This document shows positions 1-13,789 of a stretch of DNA of 64,000 nt, piece after piece. How positions within the stretch are numbered: the first letter of the stretch is position 1; every line of letters starts with the position of its first letter. Source of the stretch: Kryptolebias marmoratus. Its lineage: Eukaryota > Chordata > Actinopteri > Cyprinodontiformes > Rivulidae. Position numbers and translations under genes: made by a program. The DNA lies in the NCBI RefSeq assembly GCF_001649575.2, contig NC_051434.1, positions 9,550,412-9,614,411 on the forward strand, read 5' to 3'. The notes beneath the pieces were generated by a model. It was not told the DNA's origin, did not search any database, and was given only the letters and a program-made list of their open reading frames with translations.

Positions 1-487
1 AGAGATGCTGTTACAGCGGCATGTCACGCAGTCTTTAGAGGAAAAAACGCCCTCGGTCCAGATGCGTCAGCTGCACCGCAAACATGACATCACAACGTTC
101 TGAGACCGCCGGACACACAAAGACAGTCGATGCAGCTGCAGGTCAGCAGGAAGCCGGGACGTTTTCGCCACATTTCCACACACTTCTGCTGGGGACAGCT
201 CGGTTTGAAGGGCTTTCGCTGGACAACGGCGTGATCTTCAGAGTTTTAGAAAAAAAACGTATTACAGGAAGGCAGGGTGGATCAACGAGGGCTTCACTGA
301 CATTAAAACATACAAAAGATCATTTTCAAATTGTTTTTTTTTTTCCCTACAATATTTTCAGTGACACAAGTTGATATCCTTTCACGACGGACACAGCTTT
401 TCACTTCTCGTGGTTTTCTCCTTAGTTTCTTACAAAAGTTCATAGAAAAATACCCCGACGTTACATTCAGTGAGGGAAATTAGACGA

Positions 488-493
488 TTTATT
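488..493 (-). other. laptm4b: Candidate polyadenylation signal of laptm4b
   Basis: AATAAA read on the minus strand, about 460 bp after the laptm4b stop codon. It is the first canonical hexamer I see downstream, so the 3' UTR would run from 955 to about 470. Which site is really used cannot be told from sequence. Confidence 0.4.
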
Positions 494-955
494 TTAAAAA
501 GTGCTGTTGTACTTGATAACATTTGTTGCTTTCTCCCTTGTTTTTAGTCACCTTTAGGTAGTTTGTGCCTGGATGAAAGACCACCAGGGGAATTCACAGT
601 ATTAGAGAGATGGGAGGGAGGGTTAACAGCTGCATTTTTAATTAAAAACTAACAAAAAAAGAGAAGAAGTTCACATTGGATTGGGTCAGAGCGTTCAGGG
701 CGAACAGCAGCACCCCGGAGGGAGGGCTGATGGTGACGGGGGGTGGGGGGGGACATCGTCGTCCTTGGAAGAGGACAGAGGAGACGAGGGACGATACGCC
801 ACAACAACCAGGACTGGAGCTGCTGCTTCAGGGTCAGCTTATTCTAATAGAAAGTTGGCAGGAATCCAAGCTGAAACCAGCGTCTAAAAGATTGTTTCGT
901 CAACACGCCGCAGCCCGCGCTGGGGGGGTAAATAATCCATCGTTACGGGCGTCTC

Positions 956-3900
956 TCACGCCTCCATGTACTGAGGAGGGGGCTCCTTCGGTGGGATGGC
1001 AATAGCTTCCTCGTATGGTGGCAGCAGAACCTGCAAAGCAACAAAGACGGTCAGAGCTCAGAAAGAGCCTCCATGTTCGCTCTCGTGTCAGCATCTTTCG
1101 GTCAATAAAGAAATTAAACTATTTGTGTTTTTTGTGATCTTGGGAAACTTACCAGCATGGCATAAAGTTATAATAGCTGTCAAAATACACGATTTTTCAG
1201 TGTTTTTGATTAGATTTGTTTGTATATGTATCATCTGTGATAAAAAAAAATAACTACTACCAAAAGTCTACCATATAACTGTTTTGTTGCCAACGATTAT
1301 CAGCCGTTTGTTTACATTCAAACACTGACGAGTTCACCTCAGAGAGTCTCAGTGACCGACGGATATCGAGTCGGTAAAATAATCCCCGGACGTAAACAGA
1401 GTCAGAGGGGCAACGATGGGGTCAGAGATACCGGGCAGAAAACGAAAAGGTGAAGTTCTTCTGAGAAGAAACGGCGACTACGAGCTGTGAGGACGAGTCG
1501 ACGGGAGTGGAGCAATCAGGCAAAAGGTGGAGCTAGAATGAGATATTCTGAACTCCACTGGGAGAATTTCTGGAACTGATCGGCAGATTCAGTCGGGAAC
1601 AAAGAATATTTGCAATCTTTACAAAATCTCAGATGAGTTGGAATTACGTCAACCCCAAAAACAATCATTTATTGTAGTTTGAGTGAAGATTAAAACCAAG
1701 TCAGCCACAATCTAAAGCCTCAACTTTGTATCCAATGACCCTGGTTCCCTAAGAACGTAATAAAACTTGCCAAAATTAAGTAATGAAATAATTTACAAAC
1801 AGTACAAACAGGACATGAGAACTTAATGGAGGATATAAGAGGGTTTGGATGCAAAAAAACAACAACATCTGAGCCTTCTTCCTGGAAAATAAACAAAGTG
1901 AAGACAAAGTGCTGCAGCACATCTTGAACAGAAAACTCCTGAAGGGGAAGGACCAGATTATTGTATCAACTTCCTGTGTTTTTAGAAAACACTGTAATCA
2001 CCTGCTGCCACCTTAGATCTGACACGCAGCCTTCGTTAATTATCAAAGCTTTGGGACACGGAAAAACAATTCCTAGAAATATTAAGACCTTTTCTTTATC
2101 TCAGCCTTTAAGAAGCAACACCTTCTAAATTTGGGGTTTTATTTTCTTATATTTCCACACAAACCTGAAGGCAGCACCTGTTATCCTAGTTTAATATGCA
2201 GCTTTTAAACCCGTTATTCTTAATTAAAAAATTAAAAACTTGAAAAAATATACACCTTGATTTGCAATAATATGTGTCGAAAGCAGCAGAAAAATCTACA
2301 TCCTTAACAAAGTATCATATTAAGGATTTATTCTCTTCTGAAAGTCTAAAATTACTACGACATTCCAAGATTTTAGAGCAAAATTACAGCTTGTGAGTTT
2401 TTTTTTTTTTTTAGTGGGACTGAAACTTGTGCTTTCTTTCTTCTGAGGCACAAGCAGCTCCAGGGAGCGTTCCCACCCAGGCCAGCTTGTGCTCAGTCTG
2501 TCGGAGGTCTTTTTCTGTAAACGATCTTACAAAACCGGCCCGGCTGCTAATTCGCCGAGCGAGGGGACATGTTTGGAGGGGACGGGATTGTGAGGCAGCC
2601 AGAGAGGCCCTGCGAACACATCACACACGGGATTGGGAATGGAGCGGACAAGCAGACAGGTTACGTAACGCTTCCAGAAGGAGGGAGGACGGAAAGAGAT
2701 CTGGAGGAGGGGGCGGCCCTTGTGCATTTTAATGGCATTTATAGAAAAGCACAAAAGATAAGCAGCTGGGCGCTTGATGTTCGAGGCAGTAAAAAGCCTT
2801 TTCGACTCGGTGCGCTCTATTTATCTGTGCACAAAGTTAACGCAGTGATAAAACCAGGTTTCCATGTTTTCCAGTCCCGTTTATCTGCCACAGATATTTG
2901 AGACATTCAAGGACAACCGGTCCTTTCACGCTCCTCTGATTAAAATTCAAACAGCAGGCACTCTGGTTTTCACTTTGACTTTCAGCCTCACTCCGTTTTC
3001 TTTTTTTTGGCAAAAGCTTGTAAAGAAAATCAGGCAATTAAGAATTTAAAAAGGATGGAGTTTTACTCCTGCCTTTAGGTCAAATTTAGTTTAAAATGTA
3101 TTGGATTTGGTTTGTCCCCGTGTTCATCACATGTAAATTCATTAAAAGTGAGTCTTCAGTCCTTCAGCTGCCTTCAGGCGGAGCGAGATCAACGCCCTGC
3201 AGCTAACGAGAACACGCGCAAATATGGAAAACACAAGCAAATGACCGACACAGAGTCATCAGTCTGATAACACACACACACACACTGTAAATCCACACAA
3301 TTCCTTCAACTCAACAACAAGGCTGACCCCCCTGCAGCACACACACACACACAAAAAAAGAAATGCACCGTAAATATAAAACACAGATAAGGGTTTTTTT
3401 TGTTTTTCTTAAAGTTGATAGTACAGCAGTGTGGTGAGGACATGAGCACGTTTATAAAATCTATTTTAAATGTATATATATATCTCATTCAAAGTTAGTT
3501 TTTAACCCAACAACAACAAACTAGCACATATCTGGTCTGTGTTTTAATGTTTAATGTCATTTCTTTTAGTGTGTCGTGACTTTTTGACTCTTTATTATAA
3601 TACCAGAATATGTAACATATTCTTATTAACTGCGAGTTATAAACAGAATAAAGCACAGGTGTTGATTCTCATTTATCGTGCGGATTTGCAGCACATATGT
3701 CAGTAAATTAAGAAGTTGTTTTCTTAATGAGCTTATATTTTGTGCATTTGCCTGTTTAGTCAGAACTCCTAGCAGCTTCACAGGCCGAGTAAAAAGGCTA
3801 CACTTCTTTCTCATTTGGGTTTTCCTTTACGATACCAGCAGAGGACATAAATCCAGTATCTGCTGAGAGGCCGCATGATGCAGCCGGATTAGCTGCTGGG

Positions 3901-6900
3901 TGTCGAGTCTTGTTTAATGAAGTAATAATCGGAGCGAAGAGTGGCCACTCCGGCACAAGGACGAAGTGACAGACAGATAAAGCACGGTGTGAGGCAGATT
4001 AATGTCTTATCTATCAGGGCGGCGGATTAGAAACGAGACTGCCACATGGAAACCATGACTGCGCTAAAACCTCTTAGAAACACCTCGGGGGGGGNNNNNN
4101 NNNGGGGGGGGGGGGGGGCAAAGTGGCCGGGATCCGTTTCGACCCGCAGCACCTGCTGTGTGGCGACAAACACAGAATCCTAAACATCTGTGCTGTGCAC
4201 TTTACACCACCCTGCTGCACCAACACCCACAGGAGGACAGAAAATATTAACAGGGTATTTGTAACTCGGCTTACTTCCTGTTGGATTTTAGGATTACCTT
4301 ACAATATTTATCACCTCAACTCAAGCCTTCATATCTACACTGACGGTTAGTTAATACACAACAAAATGTCTTCTCATCAAAATATTAAAACAAGACGAGA
4401 GATTTTAATCCGGTCTCCAGAGTTCCCCCGTTTAGCAGAACAAGCTGCGACCTAAAAGTCCTCAGAAATACACCTTTTACTGGCATATAAGTTGTTTGAA
4501 TGCCACTATTTGTAAAGCAGATCTTTAACAATTTCTGGGAAAACTATTCAGCAAATTCTGTTCACTAAGCTGTTTTAAAATATTGCATCTATTATTTATA
4601 ATAATGAATCTACTGATTAATCTGGACTTACTCTTATGTTTCAAAGACATAAATGTTGCTTGAAATATTCTCCACCTGTCTCCTGAGCACACAGACTAAC
4701 AAGAAATTTAGTCTGAGACCAGAACTTGAACAGAACTTTCCTGTCTTCATAAGAACGACTGCGTCTCAGCTTTGACGGTGAAAAGCAGAATCCGCTGCTA
4801 TGCGAGAGTGGAGGGGACTGTCGGCGTGTTGTCGGGCTGAGGCGCCGCGTGACGAGCACCAGGACTCACCGCGGTGTCATTGGTAGTGACATAAACCAGG
4901 ACCTCTGTGGTGCCTCTGCCGCTCACGTATCTGTAGCAGTTCCACACGCAGCTGATCAGATAGGCCTGTACCCAGGAGGGGGGGAGGCAAACACAAAAAC
5001 AGGAACACACAATCAGCTCTAGAGACTCGTGTCTGCACATTTTGTTACTACTGTTGGTACATTTCTTTAGCAGCCTCCACCATTTTACCAGCAGCAACCT
5101 AACGGGCCTCGATGAAGAAGCTTCATTGTGTGTGTGTGTGTGTGTGTGTGTCTGTGTGTGTCGCCTGCTGAGTTGGTGCCTCTGCAGAGTGCTGGCCAAT
5201 CACTTTACCATCTGCTGAGTTGACCTCTCTCTCTGTGTGAGGTCAGCTCGACCGGCGAGAAGCGTTTCGCTTGCGTTTGAAATGTAAGCTTAGATTTTTA
5301 GTCTCTCTACTTCCTCACACAGATTTATTATTTTTTCATTTAACGTTCGTTTACTTCAAACATCATTCGGTGCTCGATTTTTATTCAGTTCGACTGTAAA
5401 ACGAGTCTCATCACAGCAGCGAGGAGCTGAGACGTCAGTGCCAAATGAGCTCTTTCTGTTTGGTTCTTCCTCTGTCTGTATTCCATTCAGCCGTTCACAT
5501 CTCCTCCCTTCTCATTCTTTAATCATCTTTCTCCCCTCCAGCTCGCTCCTTTCCTGCTTGTCTATGCAGCGGAGTGAAGGATGTTGGCTTCAGCAGGAGC
5601 TTCAGCAGGTGTTTGCTCTGTCCTGATAGCTGGAGGACTCTTTGAAATTCGCCATCTGGCTCTTTTTTCTTTTTTTTTTACAACGATCCTCTTGTATAAA
5701 ACACAGAAGCCGACATGCCATACGTGCAGCCCGTCAACTAAAACTAGGGCCAGCATCATAAATGTGAACTCAAATGCAGAATTTCGGAGCAGCTTCCCCT
5801 ATAAACTAAACCAAGGCATGCAGTTTATTTCCGTTTTCACTGGAGGCTTTTGTCCAGTGGCTACTTCTCATCGTCAAACCCCGGCTCTGGCTTCGGATCT
5901 GCGCAGAGAACATTTCTGATCTCAGCTTAGAGGAGAAACAACTTTGATTTGATCGCACAGATGACCGCAACTTTCTGCCCCATCTCACCCGAGAGGCCCG
6001 GAGCATCGCCGCGCCCCGGAGAGCCGTCCGAGCGCGAGAGGAGAATTGGTTTGACGGGAGTTGGGTTTTCCTGACGTCCCTGACCTTCTGCTCTCTGACT
6101 GCGTGACCATCTCACCGAGGCCGTTCCTCAGCCGAACCTCCACACCGGTGGGCTCATTAGAAAAGCCATATGTTTCATTCTAACAGCGGGGGGAAATTAG
6201 CTACCCTAATTACATCCTACATGATGATAAAAAAAGATTTACAGTGTGCTTTTTCATGGATATATATACATATTTCTCAGAAACTTGTTTTCGGTGTAGG
6301 TTCTAAGGTGGGTTAAATTTGGAGACTGTTCATAGGGACTGTTTTTACCTTGAAGGAGAGGATGCAGCCGATGAAGAGGAGCACTGCAAACACTAGGCAC
6401 ATATTGTTGGTGGACATGATGTCCTCTTTGTAAGGGAATGTCCCTGGCTGGAACAGGAAAAAAAGAAAGAAAGTAAAAAAAAAAAAATAAAAAGATAACT
6501 TTGAATGAGAAAAAAAAAAAAAAAGACAAACGAGGTCCTTTTTTCAAATCAGCCTCTGACTAAAACTTCACCCCTCGGTTTTCAGCAAACAAGCGGGGCC
6601 TAAATGGACCCCAAATCTACACGACTGACACTTTTACTCCTGCCTGGGTGGCCCGGTCTCACCGAATCCCTCCTCGCCCAACAGATGCTTCGGCGAGGCA
6701 CTAAACAGCGAGCCGGTTCTCGATTCAAAACAGGTAATAACGTTTAGTGCGACAAAAAGAACCCCAGATTAGGCGTTTAAGTCGGGCTGAAACGGGCCTC
6801 ACCAGCTGCTGGACGTAGTCCTGCACCGTGTTGGGATAAACCACCACGCTTATCGCCACCAGCGTGTTAAGGGCAAAGTCGAAGATTTGGTAGCAGAAGA

Positions 6901-9900
6901 ACGGAATGATCCACGCGGCATGTTGCTGCGAGTGGGAGAGAGATTAGGATTAGACGGGGGGGGGGAACACAAATTTAAACACTCTGGTGTCCAGATGTGG
7001 GTTTACCTTGTAAGCACCATAAGTCGCCATGCCACATATGAGGATCATGAGCAGCGATATCGCTGTTGCTATGCAGATATCTGTCAAAACACACAGTTTA
7101 GCAGAGAAGAAGACAGAGATTTATACTTTAAAAAGAAATTCTGTGCCTCTTTGGAGATTAGGTTCGTGAAGCATAAATGATTAATATGTTTTGTCTGTGT
7201 TACATTTTGCACGTAAACTTTTTCTTTTTTGGAGAAAAAGCAGATAAATGGAGACAGTTTAATATGAATTGATAACTCATGACACTGAAACAAATAATTT
7301 AATATGCTGTAAACAGACTATTGTTTTGAAACTTTTGCCCAACCCATTTTTATCTTATTGAATCTGACAGAAAACCTGTGGAAACTTTTTTACTCCATTT
7401 AAACCAACATTTCCATAAATAAACATTGTGTTGTCTCGAAGAAGAACATTTATACTGTGAGTAAATCAACCTTTTCTAATCAGCCATTTTAGTTTTTGCA
7501 TTAACTTTAATATACTGACCGATATTAACCCTTTAAATGATAAACCCTTGAGGCTTGAAGACCTAAGTTTGAATAAATCCTGATGTGTTGTAATCTGACA
7601 ATAAGGAGCTCCTCGGGGGACACAGCTTCTCACACAACAAGGCAACTTAAGTATTCTCACTATTTTTTTTTTGCACGCATGAACAGAACATAATCAACAC
7701 GGTTACGCAAGAGGTGCCAAATCTGCCTTCATGTAACAGCTTCTCACGTCTCACTGATGAGACACTTGTCTCTGTCAGAGGGCCACTCGGGGGACACTAA
7801 AAGAGGTAAGATGTGAAATTAAAGTTGATTAAAGGACCTCCAGGATGACGCTGCCGTTGCTGGGATCAAGCATGACTTGGGAGAGCAGAAAAACTTTATA
7901 TAACCTGTCCAGGCATTTAAACATTAGAGGTTTTTGTGCACAAAGGCAAACAACATTTGACCGACGCAGCTCAAGCTTAAATGCCACGTTAGGCGGGGAG
8001 TCAGTCAACATGGCCGCCTTAATCCGAGAATTAGAGCAGTCATTTTTAATCAGCTGCCAGTGACGGTGTCTGAAGTCTTCCAGAGGCGACCGTGACGATG
8101 ATAGTCGCTGCAGGCGGAGAGCGATGAAAACACACACGCGCTCCGATTTGTTCTCCGCGCTGCGCCGCTTACTCAGCTGGGGGCAGCGTTTTCAGGAGAA
8201 AACACGCCTCGGCCACAAAACAGAAGTGGTCTTACAGCTGCAGGAGCACGTGGATGAATAAAAGTCATTTCTCAGGCAGAACCTTCAGAAACGATCAGAT
8301 CAGAGTTGAACCGATTGAGGTTTTCTAGGCCGATTCAGATTTCTGTAAAACTCTGACCTGCTGAGAACAGGTTTATCCGGTTTAGATTTCTCTTCTACAA
8401 GAATAAATGACTGCATAAATAATATTTAACTCCAAAAAGGCAGCAGGTTCCAGGGCTTTTTATTGTTTGCCATTTTAAACCTTCAAATGAGATCCTACAG
8501 CTTGTTAGACGGAGGCGTTTCTACAAATAAAACCCAACAGAAAAACATGAAAGTATCTTTACTTTAAAAACCAGATTACAGCGCCACAAACTTTTCATCT
8601 TTTCAGAAGGTAATGGGACACTTTTTCCCCCCAAATACTTTTTTTTATTATTATTATTAACTGCAGCAGTTTTCATTATAAAATTGTTGGAAAAATAAAA
8701 CTCTAATTTCCTGTTGGGTGCATTAGATTGCCAACTCATTCATTCCTTTTATTGTAGCTGCATGTATGACAAATTACAGCTTGATAATTGCAAAATTTTA
8801 ATGATTAAGTCTTAAAAAAACGCTTTTATTTTACGGAGCAGTAAAGTGATCAGCTTATGATCCTCTGTAGGAAATTCATGCTTTCCTTTAGTAGCTTCTT
8901 GTGTTTCCTCTAACTTTATTTTTCAACACCTTACAGGTATAAAAAGTTAATTTTAGATTTTCCTTGCTCAGTGAAACCTTTTACACCAGGGCTAGTCAGC
9001 TAATCTAGTTTTATTTTAAATTAACCCATCAGTGGGCTGGATTTGGCCCTTGTGCCGCTAATTGAAAAGCCCTGTTCCACACAGAATTTGTGCTTTTATT
9101 AGTGTGAAAGTATCTATTAGCATGGTGTGTTCAAAGACCAGGGGAAAAAACATGTTTTCACCGGTCAAGTTGAAACTTGTAGTGTTTATTTTAATTATTT
9201 TTTTTGTTTCATGATGGAAATGTCGTCTCAGCACGCGTCATTCTTACTTGCGTCGTCCATGACGTCGATGTCGGTGCCCAGCTCGGCGCTGCTCAGGTGG
9301 TACCGGTACTGAACCGGGTCATAGAGAGCCGACAGCAAGATGAGCAGGACCACCGCGTTGATGATCTAAAGTGGGGGATGAAATAAAATCAATATTTATC
9401 TCCATCCTCGAGGTAAAACTCTGAGTATAAGTACAAAAAAAGGGTCAAGAAATATGTCTACAAAACTTGTTTTTCCGAAAACTGTTTAAAAAAAAGAGCA
9501 GAATGAGGCATCAAGACTGCAGAAGATCTAAAATCTGACATTTGCATCAGATTTGAATACTTGTGTAAAATTATTGGATGTTGAAATTATCTTTGTTTTT
9601 CCTCAAAGAAAAAACAAAATTACTTCTTAATTTCTGACTAAAAACTCACTGCTACTCTAAATCTGTATTTTGTTTTAATTTGAGTAAATTCCTTTATTAT
9701 GTTGCCAAGTAAAGATATTTTTAGTCAGAATCTAACAACCTAAAATAGAAAACTGACTCAAAGTTTCTTTCTCTTTTAATTTACTTTGCTTGTTGCCTAA
9801 ATAGTCTGTTTTTTCCCCTAACACAAATAGCACATACAAGGCATCTCGCAGCAAAAACTGTATCTGTTGCCCTTTTTAAAAAGAATTTCTGTAAATTGGA

Positions 9901-11084
9901 AATCCTCTCGCTGTATGAACCAAAAGGAAACAGGTTGGTGGCTAGGTTTAAAAACAAAACAGATGCTCTTATTATTTCAGCAACTTTTAGATATTTTCTA
10001 AAAAGAAACAACAGGTAGAAGAGTCTGGAAACACTGATTTCTTCCGTCTACATGTACCCAGATCTGGAAAATACTTAAACTCCTCACTTTTCCTGTCAGC
10101 GTAGCTCATAGCTCATACTTTGCTGATATGAATATAAATATACACACGCGTGTTTGGCACCGAAGACAAGAACGAACATAGAGTTTCTCCAGAAACATCC
10201 TGTCTGACGGATCAAAATACCTCTAAACTTCACCTTTTATCAGGAAATATGTTAATATAGTTGTGTTTCCCTCACTTATAGGTCAAGAAAACATCAGAAA
10301 ATATAAAAAGTCTGACCTTTCATTTCAAAATACTTCATAAAAAGACCAAAAAGTACTTTAAATACTGATTTATTCTGAATCCTCCTTGTAGACTACAGCC
10401 TTCAGATGTGATTTTTTTATGAAACAAAGTTTATCTAATGACCTGCTGACCAGGTTTAATCAACACAAACCTAATCTGGTTTGCAGGATTAGAAACATAA
10501 CCCCTTGTAAATCTTACATGACCAGTTTAAAAGATGGGGGGGAAACAAGTGGCAGGAAGTAATTCCTGTCAGTGCTGATTAACTGCAGGATTAAAGTGAG
10601 AAAAAGGAAATAAAGCTTCCCCAAAAAAAGGTCAGGGATTACTGAACTATGGGTGCAAATGTGGGACAAATTTAACTGAAAAGGCTGGAAAATGGAACTA
10701 ATTAGTGAATAAAGTGTCTTTATGGTACATTATAGGCACTATAAAGGGTGATTTTATGTTGTGTTAGGCAGTTATTTGTTCATTGGAGTACATTTATGAG
10801 TCAAATCTTGCAAGAAAAAGGGTGATTATTTATATTCAGCTAACAGGATGTTAGAGTCGCCTCCTGAAGAAAAAGCAGGTGTAGTTAGCAGCCGAGCTTC
10901 GCCCTGAAACTTAATATTTTTTTAATATTTACGGACTGTTTCCCACATCCAGCCTCGTTCCTTCACATCCGGCTGAAGGACCCGGACTCACCGTGTACCA
11001 TATCCCCAGGATGATGGTGCCCGTCCGGACGTGGCAGCAGAGGCAGCAGCTCGTCGAGTACCACCGGTCCCACGGCGAAATCAT
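956..11084 (-). CDS. laptm4b: Lysosomal-associated transmembrane protein 4B, complete CDS in 7 exons
   Basis: Coding exons in transcript order are 11084-10992, 9365-9248, 7080-7007, 6925-6803, 6447-6349, 4965-4870 and 1030-956. All introns are GT-AG and phases join to 225 residues, about the size of the short human LAPTM4B form. The protein has a cysteine-rich N-terminus ([11 protein letters not shown], residues 13-23) and four hydrophobic segments near residues 23-45, 71-95, 98-125 and 153-177. The tail carries two PY motifs, LPPY (204-207) and PPQY (219-222), which in this family bind Nedd4-type ubiquitin ligases. LAPTM4 proteins sit in late endosome and lysosome membranes and affect amino-acid and lipid handling. 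The tail reads [20 protein letters not shown], which fits the 4B paralogue rather than 4A. The ATG at 11082-11084 is chosen because it opens the conserved N-terminus. A possible acceptor (tttttcccag) lies just 5' of it, so an upstream untranslated exon is possible. Confidence 0.95.
1031..4869 (-). other. laptm4b intron 6 (3.8 kb), no gene seen
   Basis: No convincing coding exon on either strand. It holds an A/T-rich left half, a GC-richer unique block at about 2430-2830 containing the palindrome TTACGTAA (2661-2668), an (AC)n run near 3271-3286, a block with GATA-type motifs at 3866-4075, and a poly-G tract interrupted by N at 4087-4118. Confidence 0.7.
4087..4118. repeat. Poly-G tract with a 9-base N run
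   Basis: Eight G, then N at 4095-4103, then fifteen G followed by C. The N run is probably a sequencing or assembly failure in a homopolymer, so the true length is unknown. A G tract of this size could form a quadruplex. It is intronic, within laptm4b intron 6. Confidence 0.9.
5128..5160. repeat. (GT)n microsatellite
   Basis: A GT dinucleotide run with one TCT interruption, in laptm4b intron 5, about 165 bp upstream of the exon at 4965-4870. It is responsible for the Thr-His repeats in the open frame on the minus strand. Confidence 0.9.
8987..9074. mobile_element. Short hAT-type MITE, 88 bp
   Basis: Begins CAGGGCTAGTCA and ends TTGAAAAGCCCTG, so the ends are inverted copies beginning CAGGGCT. 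It is flanked by similar octamers, ttttacac on the left and ttccacac on the right (6 of 8 identical). Eight-base target duplications and CAGGG ends are typical of hAT elements. It lies in laptm4b intron 2, just 3' (transcript sense) of the exon at 9365-9248. Confidence 0.65.
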
Positions 11085-11320
11085 CTCTGACGACGCTGGG
11101 AAAAATAAAACAAAAAACCGCGCAGGTTAGTTCATGAATGCGGCCGAAAGACGGGGACTGCGTTTGTGGAGGTCACTCGACGCGAGAATGTCCGAAGGAG
11201 ACTGAGGAGTTGGCGCCGCATCCAGTTTGCGTTTAAAGCGGCGTTTCCGCAAACGGAGTCCGGGCGAGGCGAGCGGGGAGCTGTTAATCTGGATTATCCT
11301 CCTGTCACGTGACCACGGAG
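11085..11320 (-). promoter_or_regulatory. laptm4b: laptm4b 5' region with a perfect CLEAR box
   Basis: CpG-rich DNA directly upstream of the laptm4b ATG. At 11304-11313 lies GTCACGTGAC, identical to the palindromic CLEAR consensus bound by TFEB/TFE3/MITF, which control lysosomal genes. The site is about 220 bp from the ATG. No TATA box was seen. The transcription start is unknown. Confidence 0.6.
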
Positions 11321-13789
11321 GGTTTTTTTCCCCTGACCAAAGTGAGAGAGACTGATGATGATGATGATGGGTTGAAAATACAGAAAATCATACAAATTAT
11401 TTTACTTCAATGTCTTTTTTTTACTTCTTAAAGTATAATATTGTGCAAAAGTCCTAATCCATCCCTCATTTTTGTAATATTTTGCTCCTAAATGGTAGCT
11501 TCTTACAATACTTTTGAGCAGTGTTGATTCAGGCTTTCTGACTGAGGTTCAAAGTTGTTGGGTTTTTTTTCATTTTCAAAGCAATCATATTTTGTTTGGT
11601 AAACCCCCTCTGACCTATAAATCACCCAGCTCCTAAACTCAAGGGATGAGCCACCATTGTATTGACACGTAAAAGACAATTTAGCATTTACATTGCATCT
11701 CACCTTTTGGCACTTTGGCACAATTTCTCCCCTATTTCTTTAACTGAATACATGGAAGATATCAAATAGGTGATTCTCAGAGAGCTAGTAGCTGAGAACT
11801 TGGTGCAGAGGGATGCTGCATCTGTCAGGTCTCTGCCTGATTTTTACCCTCTGTTTCTTACAGACGTAATTATCAGATTCGGAGTCTGGCACATTCTTCT
11901 TGTGCCCTCCACTTGTCCAATTTCTTCCCCCTCATTTTAGCCCAAATTTAAAAACAAACCTCGGAAAGATTGGTCACTTTAACAGATTACAGAAACGTCT
12001 GGCTCCCTAGGAGGAAAGTCAAAAAGAAACTAGGAGCTGTTTAAAACTTTTGCACAGCACTCAGCAGACGATGCAGATTTCAAGATCGGAAGCACTTAGT
12101 TGAACCGCCGACAATCAACAGGTCCACACACTTGACACCACATAATTCACTCATATTTCAAGGTCCCAAACCAGTCTCCACGCTGAAAGAAACTGCAGCA
12201 GACGTGCAGATTTGTGCAACATTTGAGCGGCAGCCCAGACTTCATTTCATGCCGACAGATGGGCCACCAGTAAACACAGCTCTAAGCTGTGGTGGGTGGA
12301 CTGCGTCACAGTCAGATTGGGGATTTTCCTCTCCTGGAATGACACGACGGCTTCATTAAATGCTGAAGCAGGGTGCAAATGACGGGACAGGGTTTCTAAC
12401 CCTCATTCTCTGACAGAAAAATCTATTTTTTTTACAGATAATATTTATGTGAATACAGCTTTGCTGCACTTCGTTTTAGGGGTTTTGTAAACCCTTTGGG
12501 TTTCAGACACAGATTTTCCCTTTTTTTTTCTGCATTAGATGTTTTTAAAGCAGGTCTTTGAGCAGCAACATACCATCCATTACAGGGTGACCCTGCACTA
12601 TTATTATATCTGCCTTTTATGCACACGAACAGGGAGGGGAAGGAAAAGTACAACAGCCCTTCGGCGAGGATGAGCAGAAAACATCTCGCTGAAATGCAGC
12701 CTGAATTAGATTGGGAGAGATTAAAAGCCGGTAAAGCCTAAATGAACCGAGTGATAAAGGATGAGAGATAGATGAGTAGAAGGAGGTCAGGCTGGGTGAG
12801 GGAGGGGAGGAGGGGGGAGGCCACACGATGGCCTCAACACACTGACTGAGGCGACGGTTCATTCCGGGGAGGGAAAGGTGCAACCAAACCCGCCTCCAAC
12901 ACAGATCTGCTCCACAGAGGCTCCCTGGCAGATCTGGGATCAGTTTAACAACAGGAGGGAGAGAAAAGTACAACTTAACAAAGGAAATTCTGCTAAAACG
13001 CAACAGGAAACAGGAGTTATTTATTTTTTTCCCCCAGTTAGGAGCGCTGCTGCAGCATTTTGCATCACAACTTTCATTAAGTCAAGTAAAAAATAGCATC
13101 AATAACCTGAACAGGAGGAAAAAACAATCCCCACGTCATGTTCTGACACCAGCCTTCTTAATATAGAAACATTTTATTCAAGTTTAGAGGTACTGGTTGA
13201 TCAAAAACTACTCCCAAGTTCCTCAGACTTGACTAAACTGAGCCTAAAATGGGCAACTTGTTGCCTGGTACGAGGAACCGTGCTGCCAGGAGCAATGATG
13301 AGAGATTAACCAAATCTTAATGTCCGACAGGTTAGTGAAATATGACACTTTGAGTAACTTAAGAGTCCTTAAACGAACAGTACAGTTGGTTTAATCAGCA
13401 TAAAAGTGGGAACAGATTATGGATTTATTAATAATCTGACCCTGAGGTCAGAATAAAGATTGAACAAACACATTGATCCAGTGGGGGGAATGAAAAATGT
13501 GATTTTTCAAACTAGTGAATAATTATAAATTTAAGTGTTCTTTTTCAAAGTTTAGAAGCCATCCAAAAACATTCAAACTTCCTGTAAAGAAAGGACATTT
13601 TTTACCATATTTCAGTGTCCAGAAACAAAACTCCACAACAAAGCAAAAGTCATTTAATTTATCATTTAATTCTTTGTCAAACAAAACATAGAAATATCAT
13701 TTTTTTCTCCAATGTCTCTAATTAACAAAATCCTTCCCAAAAAAACCCAAACATTTCTTAGAGACAGTTGTATAAATACATTAAATCAT
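11321..13789. other. Intergenic DNA between mtdh and laptm4b, no gene seen
   Basis: Open frames here are short and resemble no protein I know. It contains a short (TGA)n run near 11350-11368 and ordinary A/T-rich sequence. A second AATAAA on the minus strand near 13173 could be a distal mtdh polyadenylation site. Confidence 0.6.
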
